DNA of 64,000 nt from Rhizobiales bacterium Ga0077525 (GCA_001464835.1 LNDS01000020.1:26008-90007), one strand, 5' to 3'. Numbered from the stretch's first letter, positions 45,290-54,888 are shown. Made by a program: numbers and translations. Notes: generated by a model not told the origin, from the sequence alone.

Positions 45290-46300
45290 CTATCCGATAC
45301 GCGACTTGAGGCGCGAGATGATGTTGGGGATCGTTTCGCCCTCGGCGCGCGCGGCAAAGGTCAAAGCCATGCGGTGCTTGAGGATGGGCTCGGCCAGTTC
45401 GAGAACGTCGTCGATCGACGGCGCGAAGCGATTGTCGAGCAGCGCGCGGGCACGCACCGCCAGCATCAGCGATTGACTGGCGCGCGGGCCGGGGCCCCAG
45501 GAGATGAACTTGCCGAGATCGCCGGATTCCGGACCGGGACGCGCCGAGCGCACCAGTTGCAGGATCGCCTCGACCACGCTTTCGCCGACCGGCAGACGGC
45601 GCACCAGCCGCTGCGCGGCGATCAGGTCGTCGGAGGTCATGGCCGCCTTGGCGCGGCTGTCGTCGGCGCCGGTGGTGTCGAACAGAATTTTCCGCTCGGC
45701 GGCGAGATCGGGATAGTCGACGTCGATTTCCATCAGGAAGCGGTCGAGCTGCGCTTCGGGCAGTGGGTAAGTGCCTTCCTGTTCGAGCGGGTTTTGTGTC
45801 GCCAGCACATGGAACGGCTTGGGGAGGTCGTGGCGCGCGCCCGCGACCGTGACATGCTGTTCCTGCATCGCCTGCAACAAAGCGGACTGGGTGCGTGGGC
45901 TCGCGCGGTTGATTTCGTCGGCCATCAGCAATTGCGCGAACACCGGGCCGGGGATGAAGCGGAAGCTGCGCTTGCCGCTGGCATTTTCTTCCAGCACTTC
46001 GGAGCCGAGAATGTCGGACGGCATCAGGTCGGGCGTGAACTGCACGCGCCGCGCATCCATGCCGAGTGCGATGCCCATGGTTTCGACCAGCTTGGTCTTG
46101 GCGAGGCCGGGGACGCCGACCAGCAGCGCATGGCCGCCGGACAGCACCGTGACCAAAGCGCGCTCGACCACCAGATCCTGGCCGAAAATGACCGTGCCGA
46201 TCGCCTCTTTGGCGGCGCGCACATGGGTGGCGGTCGATTCCGCCGCGCGCACGATCATATCCTCGAGCTTTTCCAGGTTTTCACCGCTTGCCGACGCCAT
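45290..46300 (-). CDS. MoxR-family AAA+ ATPase
   Basis: 336 aa. Walker A is GVPGLAKTK (a MoxR-type P-loop with A-K-T), Walker B is LLMADEINRASPR, followed by sensor 1 at VLATQNPLEQEGTYPLPEAQLDRFL, the most diagnostic MoxR stretch, and the C-terminal lid near GPRASQSLMLAVRARALL. It acts as a chaperone-like remodelling ATPase, probably on a VWA-domain client, for insertion of cofactor or metal. First gene of the operon moxR-DUF58-DUF4159-VWA/amidotransferase-like-LysE. Divergent from the DUF1285 gene over 212 bases. Confidence 0.95.
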   Translation of the reverse strand: MASASGENLEKLEDMIVRAAESTATHVRAAKEAIGTVIFGQDLVVERALVTVLSGGHALLVGVPGLAKTKLVETMGIALGMDARRVQFTPDLMPSDILGSEVLEENASGKRSFRFIPGPVFAQLLMADEINRASPRTQSALLQAMQEQHVTVAGARHDLPKPFHVLATQNPLEQEGTYPLPEAQLDRFLMEIDVDYPDLAAERKILFDTTGADDSRAKAAMTSDDLIAAQRLVRRLPVGESVVEAILQLVRSARPGPESGDLGKFISWGPGPRASQSLMLAVRARALLDNRFAPSIDDVLELAEPILKHRMALTFAARAEGETIPNIISRLKSRIG

Positions 46301-46512
46301 GGTCTCAGGTTCCTTTTGTCGAGAGTGTGGCTGCCCAGAGCCTTGTATTCAGTGAGGCTATGCAACAAACGCACCAGAGCCGAATTTGCAGTGCGGCTTC
46401 GCGGCGAATCTGCCTCATTATTTCGCCGAGCCTACGCTATCTTGCATTGCGGGTCCGGGCCGGTCACGAAGTTGCGAACAGGTGAGAAGCGCCTGATTAT
46501 CGTAGGGAAACA

Positions 46513-47127
46513 ATGGCGAAGGCAGGGCAGGAAACAAGGGGTGGCGGGCTGGAAGGCATTGCGGCCCAGCTGCCGAAGATCGGCAACGAGCCCGGCGGTA
46601 AAGGATTGCCCCCGGTGCATCTGTGGAATCCGCCATTTTGCGGCGATATTGACATGCGCATCGCCGGCGACGGCACCTGGTTTTACCAAAAGACGCCGAT
46701 CGGACGGCTCGCTTTGGTCAAATTGTTCTCTTCCGTGCTCAAGCGCGAGGGTGACAAATATTTTCTGGTCACGCCGGTGGAAAAGGTCGGCATTGCCGTC
46801 GACGACGCGCCCTTCATGGCTGTCGAGCTGGCGCTGGACCAAAATGCCGCAGGTCGCGTCCTGAAGTTCCGCACCAATGCCGACGAATGGATCGAGGCTG
46901 GGCCCGGCCATGCGCTGCGTTTCGACGAGGATGCGGCCAATGGCGGGCTCAAGCCCATGCTGCATGTCCGCAGCGATTTGTGGGCCAAGGTGGCGCGGGC
47001 GCTGTTTTACGATCTGGTCGAACTGGGTGAGGAACGCGACGTCGATGGCAAGGCCATGTTCGGTGTCGCCTCGGCGGCCGAGTTCTTTCCGATGGCGGAA
47101 GCCAACGCGTTGAAGGGTTTAATATGA
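46513..47127 (+). CDS. DUF1285 domain-containing protein
   Basis: 204 aa. The segment LPPVHLWNPPFCGDIDMRIAGDGTWFYQKTPIGR (shown in part: PPFCGDIDMRIAGDG, TWFYQKTPIGR) and VTPVEKVGIAVDDAPFMAVE are the signature of DUF1285, a two-domain beta-rich family found in most proteobacteria with no assigned reaction. Cytoplasmic by sequence. The stop overlaps the start of the CoA-type Nudix gene (ATGA), and that in turn overlaps the next gene, giving a four-gene coupled operon ending with the CCA-adding enzyme. That linkage is common in Rhizobiales. Confidence 0.9.
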   Translation: MAKAGQETRGGGLEGIAAQLPKIGNEPGGKGLPPVHLWNPPFCGDIDMRIAGDGTWFYQKTPIGRLALVKLFSSVLKREGDKYFLVTPVEKVGIAVDDAPFMAVELALDQNAAGRVLKFRTNADEWIEAGPGHALRFDEDAANGGLKPMLHVRSDLWAKVARALFYDLVELGEERDVDGKAMFGVASAAEFFPMAEANALKGLI

Positions 47128-47789
47128 TGCATGGCGCGCAAGCGGCAATCCCGGCGCTGACATCGGACGAGTTCTACGCGCGCGTCCGCACGCGGCTGTC
47201 GCTCAAGGTGCCGGCCGGCATTGCCGATCCGACTGTGACGCCGAAGCGCGGTGATCACGATGCCGATCCGGTGATGCAAAAAATCGCCGAGGTGCGGCCG
47301 ATCCGTCCGGCGGCGGTGCTGATCGCCATTGTCGATCATGCTGAGCCGACCGTGCTGCTGACGCAGCGCGCGCAGCATCTGCCGGATCATCCCGGCCAGA
47401 TTTCATTTCCCGGCGGCAAGATCGACAAGACCGATGCCGATCCGCTCGACGCCGCCTTGCGCGAAGCGGAAGAGGAGATCGGCCTCGACCGCGCGCTGGT
47501 CGAGCCGCTCGGCTATCTCGACGTCTACATGACGACCCTCGGCTATCGCATCGTGCCGACCATTGCGCGGGTCAAGCCCGGCTTCACGCTCAAGCTCAAT
47601 ACCGGCGAAGTCGATGTCGCTTTCGAGGTGCCGCTCAGCTTTGTGATGAATCAGGCTAACGTGCAGCGGCACTCGCGCGACTGGCAGGGCCTGACGCGGC
47701 ATTATTATGCCATCACTTTCGGCGAGCGCTATATCTGGGGCGTGACGGCGGGAATTTTGCGCAATCTGCACGACAGGATTTATCTATGA
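47124..47789 (+). CDS. Nudix hydrolase, coenzyme A pyrophosphatase (NudL-like)
   Basis: 221 aa. The CoA-diphosphatase signature precedes the Nudix box: LLTQRAQHLPDHPGQISFPGG, then the box itself GKIDKTDADPLDAALREAEE with EIGLD. The NudL-type LLT-R-x-x-x-L-x-x-H-x-G-Q motif distinguishes it from other Nudix families, so it probably cleaves CoA or oxidised CoA to 3',5'-ADP and phosphopantetheine. Start overlaps DUF1285 by four bases; its end overlaps the next small membrane gene by four bases. Confidence 0.92.
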   Translation: MMHGAQAAIPALTSDEFYARVRTRLSLKVPAGIADPTVTPKRGDHDADPVMQKIAEVRPIRPAAVLIAIVDHAEPTVLLTQRAQHLPDHPGQISFPGGKIDKTDADPLDAALREAEEEIGLDRALVEPLGYLDVYMTTLGYRIVPTIARVKPGFTLKLNTGEVDVAFEVPLSFVMNQANVQRHSRDWQGLTRHYYAITFGERYIWGVTAGILRNLHDRIYL

Positions 47790-48049
47790 TCCGCCCAATC
47801 CTCACTGAACTCATTTTATTCGCCACGCCGTTCGTGCTGTACGCGGTGTTTTTGTGGGCGACCAAGGCCGGCGTGCTCGATGTCGAATCCTGGCCGCTGG
47901 CGCGCCTCGCCTGGCTGACGATCGTTGCACTGCTGCTGGTCGTCGGTAGCTTCGTTTACTTCGCGCATTTTTCCGGCTCGAAGCCTGGCTCGGAATACAT
48001 CCCGGCGCATATGGAGAACGGCAAGTTCGTGCCGGGAACCACGCGGTGA
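47786..48049 (+). CDS. Small membrane protein, DUF6111-like
   Basis: 87 aa with two helices (about 8-28 and 42-62: LILFATPFVLYAVFLWATKAG and LAWLTIVALLLVVGSFVYFAH), followed by a soluble end GSEYIPAHMENGKFVPG. This short two-helix protein squeezed between the CoA-type Nudix gene and the CCA-adding enzyme matches a family of unknown function in Rhizobiales that I recall as DUF6111. It overlaps the Nudix gene by four bases and ends two bases before the CCA-adding gene. The N-terminus is inside or outside undetermined. Confidence 0.8.
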   Translation: MIRPILTELILFATPFVLYAVFLWATKAGVLDVESWPLARLAWLTIVALLLVVGSFVYFAHFSGSKPGSEYIPAHMENGKFVPGTTR

Positions 48050-48051
48050 CA

Positions 48052-49305
48052 ATGCCGGGCGCGACATCCCGCAAAGTCGATATGGCCGCGTGGCCATTCG
48101 CGGCGGAGTTATCGCGCCTGCTGGAAGTGCTCGATCGTGACGGCGAGGAAGCCCGCGTGGTCGGCGGCGCGGTGCGCAATGCGCTGATCGCCATGCCGAT
48201 CCACGAAGTCGATGTCGCCACCACGGCGCTGCCGGAAGAGGTCGTGCGCCGTGTCAATGCCGCCGGCTTCAAGGCGGTGCCAACCGGCATCGAGCACGGC
48301 ACCGTCACCGTCGTCATCGACAAGCATCCGTTTGAAGTCACGACCTTGCGCACCGATGTCGAGACCTATGGCCGTCACGCCAAGGTCGCCTTCGGCCGTG
48401 ACTGGAAGGAAGACGCCGCGCGGCGCGACTTCACCATCAACGCGCTGTCGGTGACGCGCGACGGCACGGTTTATGATTATGCCGGCGGGTTGGAAGATTT
48501 GGCCGTGCGGCGCGTGCGCTTTATCGGCGATCCTCACAAACGCATTGCCGAAGATTATCTGCGAATCTTGCGCTTCTTCCGCTTTCACGCCGCTTATGGT
48601 CCGGGCGGTCATCCCGATGGCGAAGGTCTTGCTGCCTGCATTGCGGGCCGCGATGGCCTCGATCAATTGTCGCGCGAGCGCGTGCGCCAGGAGATGATGA
48701 AGCTTCTGATCGCACCGCATGCGCTGCCGACCTTGGTTGACATGGCAGATTGCGGCCTGACTTTGCGCATCCTCGGTGGCGTTACTTACCTCGCGTCATT
48801 CGAAAACATGGTCAAGGTCGAAGCCGCCATCGGCGTTGCCGCTTGTCCGGTGCGCCGGCTCGGCGCGCTCGGCGTCTCGGTTGCGGAAGATGCCGTCAGG
48901 CTGTGGCAAAGATTGCGGCTGACCAACAAGGAACATGCGCGGCTGGTGTCGATGGCGGAAGGCTGGCGGCGGCTGTCGCCGTCGGTCGCTTTGGACGGCG
49001 CGCGCGTGCTGATTTACCGGCTCGGGCCGGAGGCGTTCACCGATCACGCGTTGCTCGGCTGGGCGCGCTCGTGGGAGTCGGCCAACGATCCATCCTGGCT
49101 CGAACTGGCGACCTTGCCGCAGCGATTCACCGTGCCGGTGTTTCCGTTGAAGGCGGCCGACTTCATCAAGCGCGGCATCGGCAAAGGCCCGGCGCTTGGA
49201 GACGCCTTGCGCGCGGCGGAGGCGGCCTGGGCGGCGCAGGGATTTCCTGACAGCGCCGATGCGCTTGATAAGATTGCGGACAAGGCGGCGACGGCGTCCG
49301 GCTAG
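48052..49305 (+). CDS. cca: CCA tRNA nucleotidyltransferase
   Basis: 417 aa from the ATG at 48052; a GTG at 48046 overlaps the previous stop and is also possible. It rebuilds or repairs the 3' CCA of tRNAs. Class II head domain: VVGGAVRNALI (usually R-D; Asn43 here), the catalytic carboxylates in HEVDVATTALPEEV (Glu52 and Asp54, where many members have Asp-x-Asp), GIEHGTVTV, and the nucleotide-selecting RRDFTINALSV plus EDYLRILRFFRFHA. The tail is alpha-helical. The tRNA gene in this window encodes its CCA, so here the enzyme acts mainly in repair. Confidence 0.93.
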   Translation: MPGATSRKVDMAAWPFAAELSRLLEVLDRDGEEARVVGGAVRNALIAMPIHEVDVATTALPEEVVRRVNAAGFKAVPTGIEHGTVTVVIDKHPFEVTTLRTDVETYGRHAKVAFGRDWKEDAARRDFTINALSVTRDGTVYDYAGGLEDLAVRRVRFIGDPHKRIAEDYLRILRFFRFHAAYGPGGHPDGEGLAACIAGRDGLDQLSRERVRQEMMKLLIAPHALPTLVDMADCGLTLRILGGVTYLASFENMVKVEAAIGVAACPVRRLGALGVSVAEDAVRLWQRLRLTNKEHARLVSMAEGWRRLSPSVALDGARVLIYRLGPEAFTDHALLGWARSWESANDPSWLELATLPQRFTVPVFPLKAADFIKRGIGKGPALGDALRAAEAAWAAQGFPDSADALDKIADKAATASG

Positions 49306-49335
49306 CGGGCTGAATTGTTTAGAGCGGGGGGCGTT

Positions 49336-49869
49336 ATGCGCAACATCTGGCGCGGGCTGGCAATCTTCCTGGCGGGCGGCATTCTCGGCACCGGTTTCGG
49401 TGTCGCGCTCGGTTTCTTTTTCTTTCCTTATGTGTTTCCGCCGCCGCCGGCGATGGAGCAACTGACGCAAGCCGATGTCGGCGGCGCGGCGCCGGCCGTT
49501 GCTCCCGCCGAGGCGAAAGCCGCGGCCGTCGCCACGGGCACATTCATTCACGCCAAGCCGTCCGATCCCGTGCACTGGGGCCGCGGCAAGGTCAGCGTCT
49601 ATGAGCGCACCGTGTTTCTCGAGCCGGACTTCGAAGTAGGGCCGGGGCCGGCCTATCACGTCTATCTGGTGCCGAGGGCCAGTGTCCGCGACGAAGCGGC
49701 GGTGAAGGATGCGATGTATGTCGATCTTGGCCGCCTGCGCGCCTTCAAGGGCAGCCAGCGTTACGCCATTCCGGCCGGCGTCGATTTGAAGAATTATCCG
49801 AGCGTGGTGATCTGGTGCGAGCGCTTCGGCGTGTTGATCTCGCCGGCCGACCTGGCCTATGTGCGCTGA
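49336..49869 (+). CDS. Membrane-anchored DM13-domain protein
   Basis: 177 aa from the ATG at 49336. One N-terminal helix (about 5-33, LAIFLAGGILGTGFGVALGF) acts as signal anchor. After an Ala/Pro-rich linker, residues about 75-177 fit the DM13 domain (GTFIHAKPSDPVHWGRGKVS, DFEVGPGPAYHVYLVPR, GSQRYAIPAGVDLKNYPSVV, VIWCERFGVLIS). DM13 is linked to redox and cytochrome-like domains; the conserved Cys in VIWCERF is the one thought to matter. It precedes a TSUP transporter without a gap, so they are one unit. Confidence 0.85.
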   Translation: MRNIWRGLAIFLAGGILGTGFGVALGFFFFPYVFPPPPAMEQLTQADVGGAAPAVAPAEAKAAAVATGTFIHAKPSDPVHWGRGKVSVYERTVFLEPDFEVGPGPAYHVYLVPRASVRDEAAVKDAMYVDLGRLRAFKGSQRYAIPAGVDLKNYPSVVIWCERFGVLISPADLAYVR

Positions 49870-50628
49870 ATGGATCTGCTATCCGGCTTTGCCGATATTT
49901 CGCTCGCGCAGCTTTTGCTGGTCGCCTGCGTCGCGCTGATCGCGTCGGTCATCGGCGGCGTTTCTGGCTACGGCAACGGCGCGCTGATGCCTTTGGTGCT
50001 GGTGCCGATGATCGGCGCGGCCCCTGTCGTGCCGATCATCGCCATCGCGGCCTTGTTCAACAATTTCGGCAGGGTCTCGGCGTTCTATAAATATCTCGAC
50101 CGCCGCCGCGCGGCGCTGGGCATCGCCGCGTCGCTGCCGCTCTGCGTGCTGGGGGCCTGGGGCTATACGCACCTGACCGGCCAAGGCGCGGCGCTGGTCA
50201 TCGGCTCGATGCTGATTCTCAGCGTGCCGCTGCGCCGGCTTCTCAAGCACCACAACATACGGATCGATGACCGCGGCTTTACGCTCGGCGCGGCGGGCTA
50301 CGGCGTTGTCGTCGGCGGCACCGCCGGCTCCGGCGTCATCATGCTGTCGCTGTTGATGGCGGCGGGTCTTGAAGGCGCGGCGGTGGTGGCGACCGACGCG
50401 GCGATCTCGATTGCCGTCAGCCTTGTGAAGGTCGCGGTGTTCGGCGCCGCCGGCGTTTTGACGGCGCAGACCATTGCACTGGCGCTGCTGATCGGCGTCA
50501 TCGCATTTCCGGGCGCATTCCTGGCGCGGCTGTTCGTTGCGTACATGCCGGTGCATGTCCACACCGCCATTCTCGACGGCATCGTGCTGCTCGGCGGCGT
50601 GATGATGATCGTCGCTGCGTTCAGGTAG
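49870..50628 (+). CDS. TauE/SafE (TSUP) family transporter
   Basis: 252 aa, about eight helices in two halves. The TSUP motifs GVSGYGNGALMPLVLVPMIG and the second-half equivalent GGTAGSGVIMLSLLMAAGLEG are present. Members export sulfite, sulfoacetate or other organosulfur anions, or take up related compounds. It begins at the base after the DM13 stop, so the two genes are translationally coupled and may form a membrane redox/transport pair. It ends ten bases before convergent hemF. Confidence 0.9.
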   Translation: MDLLSGFADISLAQLLLVACVALIASVIGGVSGYGNGALMPLVLVPMIGAAPVVPIIAIAALFNNFGRVSAFYKYLDRRRAALGIAASLPLCVLGAWGYTHLTGQGAALVIGSMLILSVPLRRLLKHHNIRIDDRGFTLGAAGYGVVVGGTAGSGVIMLSLLMAAGLEGAAVVATDAAISIAVSLVKVAVFGAAGVLTAQTIALALLIGVIAFPGAFLARLFVAYMPVHVHTAILDGIVLLGGVMMIVAAFR

Positions 50629-50637
50629 TCCGAGCGT

Positions 50638-51513
50638 TTAAGGCCACTTCACCACGGGCGGCATCGACGACAAAATTGAATCGACGTTGCCGCCGGTGCG
50701 CAGGCCGAAGATCGTGCCACGATCATAAAGCAGGTTGAACTCGACGTAACGGCCGCGGCGGACGAGCTGTTCGTCGCGCTCGGCTTCGGTCCATGGCGTG
50801 GTGAAGTTCCGCTGGACGATCTTCGGATAGATGTCCCGAAACGCACGTCCGACGTCCTGTGTGAACGCGAACGTCTTGTCCCAATCGCTTTCCAGATAAT
50901 CGTAGAAAATGCCGCCGATGCCGCGCGGTTCGTTGCGGTGCTTGAGGTGGAAGTAATCGTCGCACCATTTTTTGAACCTGGCGTAATCGGCGACGTCCTG
51001 GTGCGTCTCACAAGGCGCCTGCATGGCGGCATGGAAGGCGAGGGTGTCGGGGTCGTCCTGGGTGCGACGTCTATCCAGCACCGGCGTCAGGTCGGCGCCG
51101 CCGCCGAACCAGACCTTCGACGTCACGACATGACGGGTGTTCATATGCACGGCCGGGACGTGCGGATTGTGCGGATGCGCGATCAGCGAAATCCCGGACG
51201 CCCAGAAATTCGGATTTTCAGCGGCGCCGGGAATTTCCTTTCGGAATTCCGGGGCGAATTCGCCGTGCACGGTCGAGCAATGCACACCGACTTTTTCAAA
51301 CACCCGGCCATGCATGATCGACATCACGCCGCCGCCGCCGGCGGCGCGTTGCCACGGCGTACGCACGAACCGTCCGGCCGGGCGGTCCGCTAAAGGCGCC
51401 GAGGCGGGCAGGGCGTCTTCGACCGCCTCGAGCGACTTGCAAATGTCGTCGCGCAAAGCCTCGAACCAGGTTCGGGCGCGCTCTTTACGGATTTCTAGGT
51501 CGGCTGCGGTCAT
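50638..51513 (-). CDS. hemF: Oxygen-dependent coproporphyrinogen III oxidase
   Basis: 291 aa from the ATG at 51513; an earlier in-frame start at 51543 is possible. It converts coproporphyrinogen III to protoporphyrinogen IX with O2 in heme synthesis. The signature [21 protein letters not shown] with the following [17 protein letters not shown], and [13 protein letters not shown] are all intact, as is the C-terminal [19 protein letters not shown]. The oxygen-independent HemN is not in this window. Divergent neighbour trmL lies 36 bases upstream on the same strand. Confidence 0.95.
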   Translation of the reverse strand: MTAADLEIRKERARTWFEALRDDICKSLEAVEDALPASAPLADRPAGRFVRTPWQRAAGGGGVMSIMHGRVFEKVGVHCSTVHGEFAPEFRKEIPGAAENPNFWASGISLIAHPHNPHVPAVHMNTRHVVTSKVWFGGGADLTPVLDRRRTQDDPDTLAFHAAMQAPCETHQDVADYARFKKWCDDYFHLKHRNEPRGIGGIFYDYLESDWDKTFAFTQDVGRAFRDIYPKIVQRNFTTPWTEAERDEQLVRRGRYVEFNLLYDRGTIFGLRTGGNVDSILSSMPPVVKWP

Positions 51514-51549
51514 GTCGCGGGCTTTATGCGGTTGGCGGGTCAAAAGCTA

Positions 51550-52008
51550 TCACCGGGGAAACCCCGCCGTCTGCCGCAGCGCCTCGCCCATCACCATGGC
51601 GGCCGACACGGCGATATTGAGCGAGCGCAAGCCCTCGGCGACCGGGATGCGCAGGCGCACCTCGCAGGTCTCATGGACGGCCTGCGGGACGCCTGCGCTT
51701 TCGCGGCCGAACAGGACGATCTGGTCATCGGCGAAGGCATGGTCGAGGTAGTTTTGCGCCCCCGCGGTGGTCATCAGCACCAATTTGAGTCGGCTCTCGC
51801 GCCGCCAGCCGTCGAAGGCGGCGAAATCGGCATGGCGCTGGATGATCACCCGGTCGAGGTAGTCCATTCCGGCGCGGCGGAAAGCCCGGTCGGTAACCGG
51901 GAAACCGGCCGGCTCGATGATGTGGGCCTGTACCCCCAGGCAGGCGCAAGTCCTCAGAATCGTTCCAGTATTCTGGGGAATATCAGGCTCATAGAGGGCG
52001 ATCCGCAT
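51550..52008 (-). CDS. trmL: tRNA (cytidine/uridine(34)-2'-O)-methyltransferase TrmL
   Basis: 152 aa from the ATG at 52008, giving the canonical start MRIALYEPDIPQNTG; an ATG two codons upstream is equally placed. SPOUT-class enzyme with the trefoil-knot SAM site in LFGRESAGVP and LRSLNIAVSAAMVMGEALRQ. It methylates the ribose of the wobble base in Leu tRNAs. No strong ribosome site is visible. It is encoded upstream of hemF on the same strand and divergent from petA across ~250 bases. Confidence 0.93.
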   Translation of the reverse strand: MRIALYEPDIPQNTGTILRTCACLGVQAHIIEPAGFPVTDRAFRRAGMDYLDRVIIQRHADFAAFDGWRRESRLKLVLMTTAGAQNYLDHAFADDQIVLFGRESAGVPQAVHETCEVRLRIPVAEGLRSLNIAVSAAMVMGEALRQTAGFPR

Positions 52009-52262
52009 TGTCATTTGGTCAAAATGGAATTGCTACAAGAGGCGGGCTAAACCGCTCAGACGAATGATTTATGCACCGGCCGGTGTGCGGCGCGATAGCG
52101 GGCTTGCGCTCGCTCTGCAAGGGTGCCAATAGAACCCACCGAAAACGCAATCCTGCCTTCTTTAGGGGTTGCCGTGTCCGGTCCGCCCCGCGCCGCGGGA
52201 TAATATCCCCGGTTCCAGCCGTGGGCGGTCGATTTAAGCCAGCCGGGGGAGAGGATTCAGAC

Positions 52263-52790
52263 GTGACGACCGTGTCTTCTGCGGAGCACACGCGCCGCGA
52301 TTTCCTTTACATCGCCACCGGCGCCGTCGCCGCTGTCGGCGGCGCTGCCGTATTGGTGCCGCTGATCGCCCAAATGAACCCGGATGCCTCGACCATCGCC
52401 GCCGGCGCCCCGATCGAAGTCGATCTGGCGCCGATCGCGGAAGGTCAGATCATCAAGGTGTTCTGGCGCTCCAAGCCGATTTTCATTTCGCATCGCTCCA
52501 AGAAGGAGATCGATGCGGCCAAGAACGTGCAGCTCTCGACGCTGCCGGACCCGGAGCCCGACTCCGCCCGCGTCAAAGCCGGCCACGAACAGTGGCTCGT
52601 CGTCATCGGCATCTGCACCCATCTCGGCTGTATTCCGCTCGCCAAGCAGGGCGAATACGACGGCTGGTTCTGCCCGTGCCACGGCTCGGCCTACGACACC
52701 GCTGGCCGTATCCGCAAAGGCCCGGCGCCGACGAACCTGCTCCTGCCGCCGTACAAATTTCTCTCCGATACCAAGGTTCAGATCGGCTGA
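52263..52790 (+). CDS. petA: Ubiquinol-cytochrome c reductase iron-sulfur subunit (Rieske protein)
   Basis: 175 aa from a GTG start, eight bases after GAGAGG. The N-terminus carries a twin-arginine signal/anchor ([20 protein letters not shown]). The 2Fe-2S ligands lie in CTHLGCIPL (Cys, His) and [12 protein letters not shown] (Cys, His), and the disulfide cysteines of the same loops are present. It transfers electrons from ubiquinol to cytochrome c1. First gene of petABC, 29 bases before petB. The frame extends upstream of the GTG but without signal-like sequence. Confidence 0.95.
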   Translation: MTTVSSAEHTRRDFLYIATGAVAAVGGAAVLVPLIAQMNPDASTIAAGAPIEVDLAPIAEGQIIKVFWRSKPIFISHRSKKEIDAAKNVQLSTLPDPEPDSARVKAGHEQWLVVIGICTHLGCIPLAKQGEYDGWFCPCHGSAYDTAGRIRKGPAPTNLLLPPYKFLSDTKVQIG

Positions 52791-52819
52791 CCAAAAGACG
52801 TCGCATTCAAGGTACGACC

Positions 52820-54046
52820 ATGCACGGAAACTCGACCTACCAGCCGCAAAGCAAAATTGGGCAGTGGTTTGAAAAACGGCTGCCGATCGGCGGCCTCATT
52901 CATTCGTCCTTCGTTGCTTACCCGACGCCCCGTAATCTCAATTACTGGTGGACCTTCGGCGGCATCCTGTCGTTCATGCTGGGCGTCCAGATCATCACCG
53001 GCATCGTGCTGGCGATGCACTACACGCCGCACGTCGATCTCGCCTTCAAATCGGTCGAGTCGATCATGCGCGACGTCAACTACGGCTGGCTGCTGCGCTA
53101 CCTGCACTCCAACGGCGCGTCGATGTTCTTCATTGCCGTCTACATCCACATTTATCGCGGCATGTATTACGGCTCCTACAAGGAGCCGCGCGAGGTGCTC
53201 TGGATCCTCGGCGTCATCATCTATCTGCTGATGATGGCGACCGGCTTCCTTGGCTACACACTGCCGTGGGGCCAGATGAGCTTCTGGGGCGCCACCGTCA
53301 TCACCAACTTCTTCTCGGCCATTCCCGGCGTCGGCGAAACTGTCGTCACCTGGCTGTGGGGCGGCTATGCCGTCGGCAATCCGACGCTCAACCGCTTCTA
53401 CTCGCTGCACTACCTGCTGCCCTTCGTCATCGCCGGCGTCGTCGTCCTGCATGTCTGGGCGCTGCATGTGTCGGGCCAGAACAATCCGGCCGGCATCGAG
53501 CCGAAATCCGAGCGCGACACCGTGCCGTTCACGCCCTATGCGACCGTCAAGGACAGTTTCATGATGGTCGCGTTCTGCATCCTGTTCGCCTGGTTCGTGT
53601 TCTATATGCCGAACTATCTCGGCCACGCCGACAACTATATCGTCGCCAACCCGGCCGTGACGCCGGCGCATATCGTGCCGGAATGGTACTACCTGCCGTT
53701 CTACGCGATCCTGCGCGCCGTCCCGGACAAGTTGCTCGGCGTGCTCGCCATGTTCGGCTCGATCGCCATCCTGGCGTTCCTGCCCTGGCTCGACACCTCG
53801 AAGGTCAAGTCGGCGCGCTATCGCCCGCTGTACAAGCAGTTCTTCTGGCTGTTCTTCGCGGTCTGCATCGGCCTCGGCTGGCTTGGCGCAAAGCCGGCGG
53901 AAGGCATCTATGTCGTGCTGTCGCGCATCCTGACCATCTACTACTTCGCGCACTTCATCGTCGTCCTGCCGCTACTCGGCATATTCGAGAAGACCAAGCC
54001 GTTGCCGAATTCGATTTCGGAATCGGTTTTGGGCTCGAAAGCGTGA
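52820..54046 (+). CDS. petB: Cytochrome b of the bc1 complex
   Basis: 408 aa with eight membrane helices. Heme-ligand histidines fall in the helices with [10 protein letters not shown] and [10 protein letters not shown], and in [22 protein letters not shown]. The Qo site [13 protein letters not shown] (PEWY) is exact. Length is that of stand-alone mitochondrial-type cytochrome b, with no fused c1. An AAGGT site precedes the ATG at 52820; the open frame upstream of it overlaps petA and is not coding. petC follows after 14 bases in a different frame. Confidence 0.96.
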   Translation: MHGNSTYQPQSKIGQWFEKRLPIGGLIHSSFVAYPTPRNLNYWWTFGGILSFMLGVQIITGIVLAMHYTPHVDLAFKSVESIMRDVNYGWLLRYLHSNGASMFFIAVYIHIYRGMYYGSYKEPREVLWILGVIIYLLMMATGFLGYTLPWGQMSFWGATVITNFFSAIPGVGETVVTWLWGGYAVGNPTLNRFYSLHYLLPFVIAGVVVLHVWALHVSGQNNPAGIEPKSERDTVPFTPYATVKDSFMMVAFCILFAWFVFYMPNYLGHADNYIVANPAVTPAHIVPEWYYLPFYAILRAVPDKLLGVLAMFGSIAILAFLPWLDTSKVKSARYRPLYKQFFWLFFAVCIGLGWLGAKPAEGIYVVLSRILTIYYFAHFIVVLPLLGIFEKTKPLPNSISESVLGSKA

Positions 54047-54060
54047 GCGGGAGAACAATC

Positions 54061-54888
54061 ATGACGACGCAACGTATCCTCATCGCTCTCACGCTGGCCG
54101 CCTCGCTCAGCGCCTCCGGCGCCGCCCACGCGGCGGAGGGCGCGCCGGTCCCGCCGGCGCAAAAGTGGTCGTTCGCCGGTCCGTTCGGCAAGTACGATCA
54201 GGGCCAGTTGCAGCGCGGCTTCAAAATCTACAAGGAAGTCTGCGCTTCCTGTCACGCGATGAGCCTGGTCTCGTTCCGCAATCTCGCCGAACCCGGCGGC
54301 CCGGGCTTCTCCGCGGCGCAGGCGGCCGCGGTCGCGTCGGAATACAAGATCAAGGACCTCGACGACAAGGGTGAGGTGATCGAGCGCCCCGGCCGTCCTG
54401 CCGACGCCTTCCCGGCGCCGTTCGCCAATGACCGCGCCGCGGCGGCCGCCAATGGCGGCGTTACGCCGCCCGACCTTTCGACGATGGCCAAGGCCCGCAC
54501 CTACGAGCGCGGCTTCCCGTGGTTCGTGATCGATATCTTCACGCAGTACCAGGAGCAGGGGCCGGACTACATTACCGCTCTGCTGCTAGGCTACAAGAAT
54601 CCGCCAAAGGATTTCGTGCTGCCGCCGGGCGGCAATTACAACGAATACTTCCCGGGCCATGTCATCGCCATGCCGCCGCCGTTGAGCGACGGACAGGTGA
54701 CCTATGACGACGGCGCGCCGGAGACCGTCGCGCAGTACGCCAAGGACGTAACGGCGTTCATGATGTGGGCGGCCGAGCCGCATCTGGTGCAGCGCAAGCG
54801 CATCGGCTTCCAGGTCATGATCTTCTTGATCGTGCTGTCGGGCTTGTTGTACTTCACCAAGAAGAAGGTGTGGTCGGCGGTTCACTAG
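54061..54888 (+). CDS. petC: Cytochrome c1
   Basis: 275 aa. Sec signal peptide at residues 1-24 (core ILIALTLAASLSASGAAHA). The heme c motif is VCASCHAMSL, with the axial Met in the PGHVIAMPPPLSDG region. A C-terminal helix at about 248-266 (IGFQVMIFLIVLSGLLYF) anchors it in the membrane. In Bradyrhizobium japonicum this protein is cut from a b-c1 fusion (fbcH), but here it has its own start codon and signal peptide. Last gene of petABC; the stop codon lies inside the first of two hairpin repeats. Confidence 0.96.
   Translation: MTTQRILIALTLAASLSASGAAHAAEGAPVPPAQKWSFAGPFGKYDQGQLQRGFKIYKEVCASCHAMSLVSFRNLAEPGGPGFSAAQAAAVASEYKIKDLDDKGEVIERPGRPADAFPAPFANDRAAAAANGGVTPPDLSTMAKARTYERGFPWFVIDIFTQYQEQGPDYITALLLGYKNPPKDFVLPPGGNYNEYFPGHVIAMPPPLSDGQVTYDDGAPETVAQYAKDVTAFMMWAAEPHLVQRKRIGFQVMIFLIVLSGLLYFTKKKVWSAVH

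Noticed and set aside
52948..54888. 646-codon frame suggesting petC is fused to a long upstream part
   Set aside because: The part before 54061 is an out-of-frame reading of petB; petC has its own start and signal peptide.
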